Assembly (NCBI GenBank): GCA_951394405.1
Contig: OX596334.1
Coordinates: forward strand, 3,782,001 to 3,846,000
Length of the DNA: 64,000 nucleotides
From: Coprinellus micaceus
Taxonomy: Eukaryota; Basidiomycota; Agaricomycetes; Agaricales; Psathyrellaceae
Direction: 5' to 3'
Position 1 is the stretch's first letter. Every line of letters begins with the position of its first letter. Shown one piece after another: positions 57,423 through 64,000 of this stretch. The notes below the pieces were generated by a model that did no database searches, was not told the DNA's origin, and saw only the letters and a program-made list of their open reading frames with translations. Made by a program: the position numbers and the translations under genes.

Positions 57423-58846
57423 CTACGAACTCCACAGTCGTTCAATAACAGGTCCAACACTGGCCGGGTTCACGCTGAAGTCATCCCCCAACTTCCTAAG
57501 ATCCTCGTCTGAATAGAGCGAGAGGGAAGGTGAAGCTGGCAATCGGGGAAACGCACTTCCGGCAGCCATCCTCTGGTATCGAAGAGTTTGCATCAGATGG
57601 AGCCCAGAGTGCATATCCAAGCCGTTTGCCCAGAACTCGCTGGTGAGGTACTGCTTCGTCTTGTCCAGATTTACGAGCTCCTCTACCATATCAAACAACT
57701 GGACCAAGTGGCATCCTATTCGATGGCGGGTAGACTCCATGTCGAGGGAGGTGGCTGCTAACCGAGTGATAACCTCCAAGGGACGGTTTTCTGCGGACCT
57801 TGTCTCTGGGTTCTGTCCCTGTTACCAGTACAGTTCAGCGAAAGGCCATATAGTAGGGGTCAAAATCTCGTTACCTCGGAATTGGAGGTTGTCTGAGCGA
57901 CACCCAGGGGAGCATTCCGAACCACCAAAGAAGTGGGAAACGACGTTGATGCTTGCGTCGATGCAGAGCTTGACTCGGAGGAGATGTAATCATGGTGTTC
58001 TATTTTTCTTTTCTTTCCCTTCGAGGGGGAGGGCGTCGGTGGGTGTGCGGCGCGGGATGGCGAAGCAGGGGGATGAGGGCAGTCGCTTCCATGTGTCCCA
58101 ACAGTGTGTGCGGGAGGATGAGAATCGGCCCCCTCCTGGTTAGAAGTTCGAATCGTATCCGCCCGAGGTGAAGGAAGCGTGTGGGAGGAGATACTATTAC
58201 GGAGCCCACTGCCTGTCGAGGCAGGTGGACCTGGGGACGAAGAGTGCGCAGTCTTTAAGGTGGAGAACGACTCCATGTCGTCGGTCTCGGGAGAAGAAGA
58301 GGCGCTCGAAAATCTGACGGATTAAACTAGCGTTTGTGCGAGCGTTTTGGAGTCGGAGGGAGCGGGCAATGGAACGATAGAACGATGAGTCAAGGACGAA
58401 GACGGAGATAGCATGTACCTTTTCGGCAATTGACTTTCCACAAATAATGAGAAGGTAATCGCATTCAAATTGTCCTCGACCTTTCTTCCAGCGTCGACGA
58501 TGGCTTGGGCCCCCAGCCCTTCACGGCACGAGTGCTACACACGAGCGAAGCGCCAAGCGCCAATGTGTGTTCCCAACTAGGTATGCTTTCGTGCAGATGT
58601 AATCTATGGTAGTCGGCCGAGCTGTCCAGGGAAAAAGGGATGACTGAACCTGGCTACCCTCAGGGTGTCGCATAGGCGCTTCCTTTGAGATTCGACTCTG
58701 GGCTGGTGCAGTGGGGCAGGTGGGGCTGGTGGTGAGACCACCCTGATCATGGAGTGTGAAGTAGACGGATGGCTGGGTGCTTGAGCGCACACTTGACTCG
58801 CTTGAGGTCCTTCTCGACTGTGCATCCAAGTATCTTTTCTAGTCAC
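57423..58846 (-). CDS. Unrecognised protein with Ser/Pro-rich linker
   Basis: The last two exons are firm: one read from before 58276 (MESFSTLKTAHSSSPG, basic patch SKGKKRKIEH) to 57875, and a helical exon (VITRLAATSLDMESTRHRIG; HLVQLFDMVEELVNLDKTKQ; SLYSDEDLRKLGDDFSVNP) ending at stop 57425-57423. Upstream, an exon (REGLGAQAIVDAGRKVEDNL; NAITFSLFVESQLPK) joins in phase across 58421-58313 to FSSASSSPETDDMESF, so the start is not at 58276. A still earlier exon from 58846 (MTRKDTWMHSREGPQAS) can be spliced in phase but is less certain. The short nuclear-localisation-like patch hints at a nuclear protein. No family recognised. Confidence 0.5.
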
Positions 58847-58847
58847 T

Positions 58848-60430
58848 ATGTCGGGTCTACATAGGGTAGCTTTGGCGACCTTCCGCTCGAACAGGTGAGT
58901 GGTGTATTATTTCGGACGTTCGGCAGGTCTGACTGTCGTCTTTGCGCTTCTCTTGCTTTTCAGGTCCTTCAGTAAGCGATGCTGCTGCAGCTAAACGTTA
59001 ACTACCAGGACTCACCCCGCACTTGCCCTCTCCGCTTGAATGTAGTGAAGTACGGAGGGGCGTTGGCCTGCCCGAGCAAGTTGAATCACCGCTACGTGCA
59101 TCGTTCTGGGTGCGCTTGTTTCATTGCCGTCAGGCTTCCGATTCAACCCTCAATGACCGTCGTCTGAACCTTTTCATCCCAGAGGGTCTCTCAATATCCC
59201 CAAGGTCCAGAAAGCTGCTGTCATTGCCAAGACTGGGGGGAAGGTTCAAATCGAGGACGACCACCCCGTGAAGCAGCCCGAGCAACTCAAACCTGGGGAA
59301 TGTCTCGTCCGCCTCCACTGCACTGGAGTCTGTCATACCGATCTCCACGCGTCTCTCGGCGATTGGCCCATCCCGCCTAGCGTCCCTTTGGTTGGAGGAC
59401 ACGAGGGCGTTGGGGAAGTCGTCGCAATTGGGAAGAACACCATGGACTCGCCGGTGAAGGTTGGAGATAGGGTTGGGATTAAATGGGTGGCGTATTCGTG
59501 CTTGAATTGTGAGCAGTGCAGAAAAGGTCTTGAACAGAGTGAGCGAGATTTTCCTCGTGCACCCCTCGCCCCTGACATGACCTCGTGGTAGATTGCACCA
59601 ACGTGAGGCTCAGCGGCTATACTACGGACGGTACTTTCCAGCAGTATGTCCAGTCCTGGGTCAACACAGTCACTCCCATCCCCGAGGGGATCAGCTCGGA
59701 GGCCGCTGCCTCCGTCCTCTGTGCTGGCGTCACCGTCTACCGTGCGCTCAAAAGATCTGGCACAGTCCCTAATGACTGGGTGGTCCTCCCTGGTGCCGGA
59801 GGTGGCCTTGGCCACCTTGCAGTCCAGTACGCAAAGTTCATGGGCTTGAGGGTTATCGCCATTGATGGCGGGGAGGAGAAGCGTCGCCTTTGCATGGACG
59901 AGCTTGGTGCAGATGCGTGGATTGACTTTACGCAGACGAGTGATATTGTGTCCAAGGTGAGGAGTATTACAGGAGGGAGAGGTGCGAATGCGGCTGTCGT
60001 CACAGCTACTAGCCCTAGTGGGTATACCCAGGCTGTCGACTACCTTCGGGAGGGAGGAACTCTGATGGCTGTCGGTATGCCGGCCAAGGCGCAGTTGAAC
60101 GCGAGCATCTTTTTCACAGTCTTTAAGGTTAGCCATTCTTCGCATCCATAAGTCCCTTGAAGGCTAACCGACTCTTCGTATAGAATATTTGCATCCGTGG
60201 CTCGTACGTTGGCAACCGACAGGACGCCATCGAGGCTGTCAACATCGCGGCTTCTGGGAGGGTTAAAGTACATTATACGAGGAAGCCTTTGAAGGAGCTC
60301 GGAAGGTACGTTGCTCCGCTACAGCCATGGTTTCAAAAATTCGAGCTCAACTACTTAACCTCATTCAATCAGTGTCTACGAAGACCTTGGCAAGGGCAAG
60401 ATTGCGGGCCGCGTGGTGCTTACCATGTGA
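58848..60430 (+). CDS. Zinc-dependent alcohol dehydrogenase (372 aa)
   Basis: Five exons fit in phase: 58848-58894, 59183-59538, 59592-60127, 60184-60305 and 60373-60430. MDR-family hallmarks: catalytic zinc ligands in TGVCHTDLHASLGDWP and GGHEGVGEV; four structural-zinc cysteines in CLNCEQC followed by NC; Rossmann motif GAGGGLGHLAVQYAKFMG; YTQAVDYLREGGTLMAVGMP; a C-terminus YEDLGKGKIAGRVVL typical of fungal ADH1-type enzymes. It interconverts alcohols and aldehydes with NAD(H). The first exon would give MSGLHRVALATFRSNRGS, an Arg/Ser-rich leader that could target mitochondria. Alternatively that exon is 5' UTR and translation begins near IPKVQKAAV, although no ATG is there. All key residues are intact. 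Confidence 0.88.
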
Positions 60431-60910
60431 GGCTGGAAGCGAAGCTAGGGTATTGGCATCCCTATCTCGTAGAAATATAAGTCTGTATTTTCTCTGGAAG
60501 AGTCGCCGCTATGATCTCGCGTGCCCCGGGCCAAGGAAATGTACAACGGTGATTAAAATGGGGGCAAACGCGGTCCCGAAATAGGCGCGCGTCGACGCGT
60601 TTGATGGCTTCGGGGTTTCTTGCATAGGGCTCAAATCGAACTCCGCAAGTTGACTCCCAACCACAGCCATCCTCGTCGGCAGTTGGGGTCGCCTGTGTCT
60701 CCTTGGAGCAGTCTCAAGGCTTGCTTCACAGGGTATCTACCGCAAGCCGGTCTATAGCATGTTGAAAAGTGGATAGAAGGTCACCGCCGAACATTCATCT
60801 CCTCTCCCCATTACTGTGCACCTTCAATTTTCCCTGACACCTCCCAACCCACTTTTCCATGCCATTCTCTCTACCATCTCTCTCAAGCCTACGGCTTAAA
60901 CAGAAGCAAC
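60431..60910. other. Intergenic region
   Basis: 3' UTR of the dehydrogenase and promoter of the next gene; a CT-rich tract lies at about 60795-60900. No other feature seen. Confidence 0.5.
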
Positions 60911-62546
60911 ATGAACCCAGGTCAGTCATCTATCTAGGGTATGATGTACACGCTCAGTCGTCTTCTTCAGCAGCGACAATGGCCCTGGAAGTCTCCCTTA
61001 TGAGATACTTCATATCATCTTCGCCATGGTCATGGAGGCTCGTTCTCTCGACCCCGACTTAACAGAGAAGAGCCTCTTGCGTTCCAGCATTTTCGCAATT
61101 TCCCAGGTCTGCAAGCAGTGGCGGTTGGCCGCTCGCGACTGTAGCCGTCTCTGGGTTCATTCCATCGACTTCCAGGGCCATTCGCCCGTCGTCGTGGCGG
61201 ACTTGCTGCACTTGTCCCAACCGCACCTTATTCCGGTTGGCCACCGTTCGGCTCCCTTTCGCATTTCGCAAGGGCGGCCACGAGAAATCTTGGCCCTGCT
61301 GAAGCAAGAGCGTCATCGCGTTAGGGAGTGGAACCTTGTGGGAAACGCGGAATTTTGGACTCAAGGCGATTTCGGACGGATACTTGCCACTCCGACCTGC
61401 GTTGACACCCTCCGTATCCAAGCGTTGCCAACGAAAAGCACCAAGCTCGTTAAGGGGAGGAAATATATGCCCATCCCCCCAGTACAAAAGCTTTGCCTCT
61501 ACGACACCAGCCTCGAGGTCTCTCCATCCACGGATCTCTCCAACGTCACCGAACTTTCGATAACCAGCATGTCTTCTCGCTCTACCAAATACCATATCAT
61601 GGATGTGATCGCTGTACTCCGCCAGACGCCTCAACTCCAATTCCTCCGCCTGAATGGTGCGATCAAACCCGGACCAGAATACGACCCCATCGTAGCCAAC
61701 CAACCCATCCCACCCGTGAACCTCGCAGACCTCCGCCTCGTGTCACTATCGGAGTCAGGATGGGAGGCCGCATCTCTTGTGCTTCGTCTTCTCCCCATTT
61801 TACAGAAGCCTCCCCGGTGTGGGCTTGATCTTTCTCTACCTCCCTACGCCAATTTACCACACCCTTCAGTGCCAGAAAATATGGTCAGGTCGGCTCTTTC
61901 CCGAGCGCAGAGAAGCTTGCACGGCGGGTCAGTCTGGATGCCGCCCTTCACCGCCCCTCGTGTTGAAATGGCATTACGCACTTATCGTTCTGGACTCCAA
62001 CTCACGGTGGGAACTGTCTCCGACCCCCAAGAAAAGTTGAACTGGAATGGCAGGAGCGGTACCATCGGCGTGGGCGTTTGCCTCGACAAATACTTTGAGG
62101 AGCCCCGTGCTACCTCGACGCAACCTCATTATCCTCCGATCACCGTTGGCCTCTCCGACCCTGAGGCTCTGGATGTCTTTTCGACAGCTGGAATTCTCAC
62201 CGCCGGCGCTCTCTTCTCAACAAAGTGCCTCAGAATAACAATGGGGCCATCTCCCAATAATAATGCCTTCAGCGCTATCAATGCCATCATCGACCCTCTC
62301 GTATATATGCGACACGTGGAGACACTCAACCTAGATGCAAGGGCATGCGCTGCAATCCTACCCGCTCTCCAAGGGCGCACGTATGCGAATGCGAACAGGG
62401 CTTCGATCCCATTCTACGGTAGGCCGGACGTCCGTGGATGGATTTTCGATTCTCAACCTTTGATGCCGCGGCGCGCGCTGGGGTTCGATTCCCTGTCTGG
62501 CCATCACGCTCGGAATTGGCGGCCTTGCGGCTTTTTCACCGCTTAG
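60911..62546 (+). CDS. F-box-like/LRR-type protein (532 aa)
   Basis: The main exon (60958-62546) begins with an F-box-like helix set: GPGSLPYEILHIIFAMVMEA, then ISQVCKQWRLAARDCSRLWV. The remainder is a run of loose leucine-rich segments (CVDTLRIQALPT; VQKLCLYDTSLEV; LQFLRLNGAI; LADLRLVSLSESG; VETLNLDARACAAIL), the usual architecture of the expanded basidiomycete F-box family, whose members recruit substrates to SCF ubiquitin ligases. The start is my choice: a 10-nt first exon (ATGAACCCAG, 60911-60920) spliced over a 37-nt intron gives MNPVVFFSSDNGPGS in phase. An intron that short is near the lower limit, so the first exon may be elsewhere. Confidence 0.75.
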
Positions 62547-64000
62547 TCGGCCATTTCCCCCTTTGCTGGACATGCCTCTTGTCGTTTTCCGTCGACCTAC
62601 CCTGTACACCACCAATCGAGTGGGCATCAACCCAGGAGATCCCATCATGTCAGTCCGGCGCTATCCCCCGAGATATGCCGGGACAGCCCTGGGCTCTCCC
62701 TGGGTCAGCGAATTCCGGTGTCCTCGGTTAACCAAGGACAGGGATGTCCAGAAGATATCCCTCGGTCTCTCCACGGGTTAGCCGAGGGTACCACGGGAAC
62801 AGGCGGGCAGATTTTGGTCATGGCTAGACAGGTCGTATGTATTTAATCGGGCTTATCGTTGCTGGGCAGTATAGGGTGGAGGGGGGGGAAATATGTGTAT
62901 TCATTGGTTTACTAAAACGGATACACAATTATTTAACTAGAGTGGTGTATACATGTCTACCAAGTACTAAATGATCCTTCTACTCCTCGGACGACGGAGG
63001 CACGCTGTTGGCGATGTGGCGACGTGGTGTTGGTGGAATGGGTAGTGAGGCTTAGTGAGGATGGTGGGGGAGGGAATCACGTGTTGCTTCGAGGGGTGTA
63101 CAATGACCTGGAGGTTCTTGGCAGAGAATAATGGTTAACCGAGGACATTTGGGAAATGAGTAACTCACTGGCGGCATGGAAACTCCCTCCAGCTCGCCCC
63201 ACTCTCCCCCAGTTTTCCTAGTCTGGACCCACAGCTGCCGGAAAAGACTGAGTATCAGTCGACAAAAAAGAGAGAAGCCGGATGATGGGGCCTTACCTTC
63301 AAAGAACGTTGCCAGCAGACGACTTGAGCGAAGGGGCTCTCTGAGAGAATGAAAGGGAATGGACAAGAAAGTGAAAGGTATTTCGATTCCACGTCAAGGC
63401 GTGGCAGCTGACTGTGGGAAGTTTAGGGCCGGGTCAAAGGACTTAGGGACTTTTGTTCTCGGTTCTCACAGGCTATCCCTGGTACAGTCCAGAAAGGAAT
63501 GTCCTTGGGAGAACCCTTTGGGAGCCTGTGACCGGCCCCAGCTCAGTTTTCGGCTCCCCAACAGGAGCAGCCGTAGGTTAGCGTAATGATGGTCGTAAGT
63601 GATCCCGTCCGCTCTCCCGCATACATCCCAAGCTGGCTAACCATCAGATGCCCGCGACGATTGGTGGTGTATCCGAGACAAAATGATGTATAACAGAGGA
63701 AAAATCGAAACTGAATGGGGAAGTCACGGTTGGGAATCGAACCCCCGACGTGGAGATTGTGTCGAGAGAGCCGACCGGTGGACAGGGGCATTGCTTAAGC
63801 GCCCATAGGAAGGGTTACTTTCCAAGGTGGTTCTAGGCAAATACTAGCCAGAAAGTGCGGTGAAAATGTGGGTTTAGGCGTTATTACTACTGCTGAGTAG
63901 ATACCGATGACTCAGTATCAAGGGAGTGGGGCCGTATTGACAATGGTGAGGATTCGAAGTCCATGGAATCGGCGCCGACTTGAACCATTGGGACACCTAT
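62547..64000. other. Right-hand flank, mostly without genes
   Basis: Contains GGTTAACC/CCTCGG inverted bits around 62720-62785 and 63130, a G-run at 62881-62888, and a tRNA T-arm-like motif on the minus strand near 63735 that does not fold into a full tRNA. A possible spliced gene end is listed separately. Confidence 0.4.
62958..63340 (-). CDS. Possible 3' end of a spliced minus-strand gene
   Basis: Three segments with good splice signals join in phase on the minus strand: 63340-63297 (SPFAQVVCWQRSLK), 63234-63169 (LWVQTRKTGGEWGELEGVSM) and 63004-62958 (RASVVRGVEGSFSTW, stop). No upstream exon could be joined and no family is recognised, so this may be a real gene end, a decayed gene or coincidence. 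Confidence 0.25.

Noticed and set aside
59333..60145. 270-codon minus-strand ORF opposite the alcohol dehydrogenase
   Set aside because: Shadow of a clearly conserved gene in the other strand.
63720..63795. tRNA-like stretch on the minus strand (GGGGGTTCGATTCCC)
   Set aside because: The T-loop motif fits, but the T-stem has mismatches, no 5' acceptor partner for CCGTGAC was found and no anticodon arm folds. Likely chance or a decayed tRNA.

Overview
The window looks like nuclear DNA of a filamentous basidiomycete (Agaricomycetes type). Genes are broken by many short GT-AG introns of about 40-80 nt, and several families are typical of or expanded in that group: DUF6533 seven-helix proteins, arrestin-like beta-sandwich proteins, DUF3632, F-box/LRR proteins and ankyrin membrane proteins. 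No rRNA, convincing tRNA or CRISPR array was seen. Functions below are read from motifs and remembered family features; nothing was searched.

Layout. 1-4546: one minus-strand gene for a multi-pass membrane protein with C-terminal ankyrin repeats, running off the left edge and split by a 1,536-bp element (2300-3835) with 234-bp terminal inverted repeats and a GACGAC target duplication. 4.5-9.2 kb: no supportable gene. 9.2-10.0 kb: an unrecognised two-exon gene. 10.3-20.7 kb: three minus-strand arrestin-like paralogues in a direct array with identical five-exon structure, their flanks also duplicated. 21.5-23.0 kb: NASP/Hif1-type SHNi-TPR histone chaperone. 23.5-28.1 kb: tandem DUF6533 pair. 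28.8-33.3 kb: a large membrane protein with long disordered regions.

33.6-34.5 kb: hotdog-fold thioesterase. 36.2-39.4 kb: proline-rich protein ending in an NTF2-like domain. 39.8-42.4 kb: TPR protein. 43.0-44.4 kb: acid-ceramidase/NAAA-like Ntn hydrolase. 44.5-48.3 kb: a T1-type guanyl ribonuclease with a signal peptide and an in-frame stop, a DUF3632 protein, and a secreted protein with an ADP-ribosyltransferase-like (DUF3990-like) region. 48.3-53.7 kb: gene-poor. 53.7-56.0 kb: Pro/Ser-rich protein. 57.4-58.8 kb: unknown gene. 58.8-60.4 kb: zinc alcohol dehydrogenase. 60.9-62.5 kb: F-box-like protein. The right end holds only a weak spliced gene fragment.

There is no operon logic. The window mixes housekeeping genes (histone chaperone, thioesterase, alcohol dehydrogenase, TPR protein) with fast-evolving tandem families and secreted proteins. 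The most notable points are the precisely definable insertion splitting the ankyrin gene, the mosaic arrestin array, a 20-nt micro-exon shared by both DUF6533 genes, and the neighbouring secreted ribonuclease and ART-like genes.
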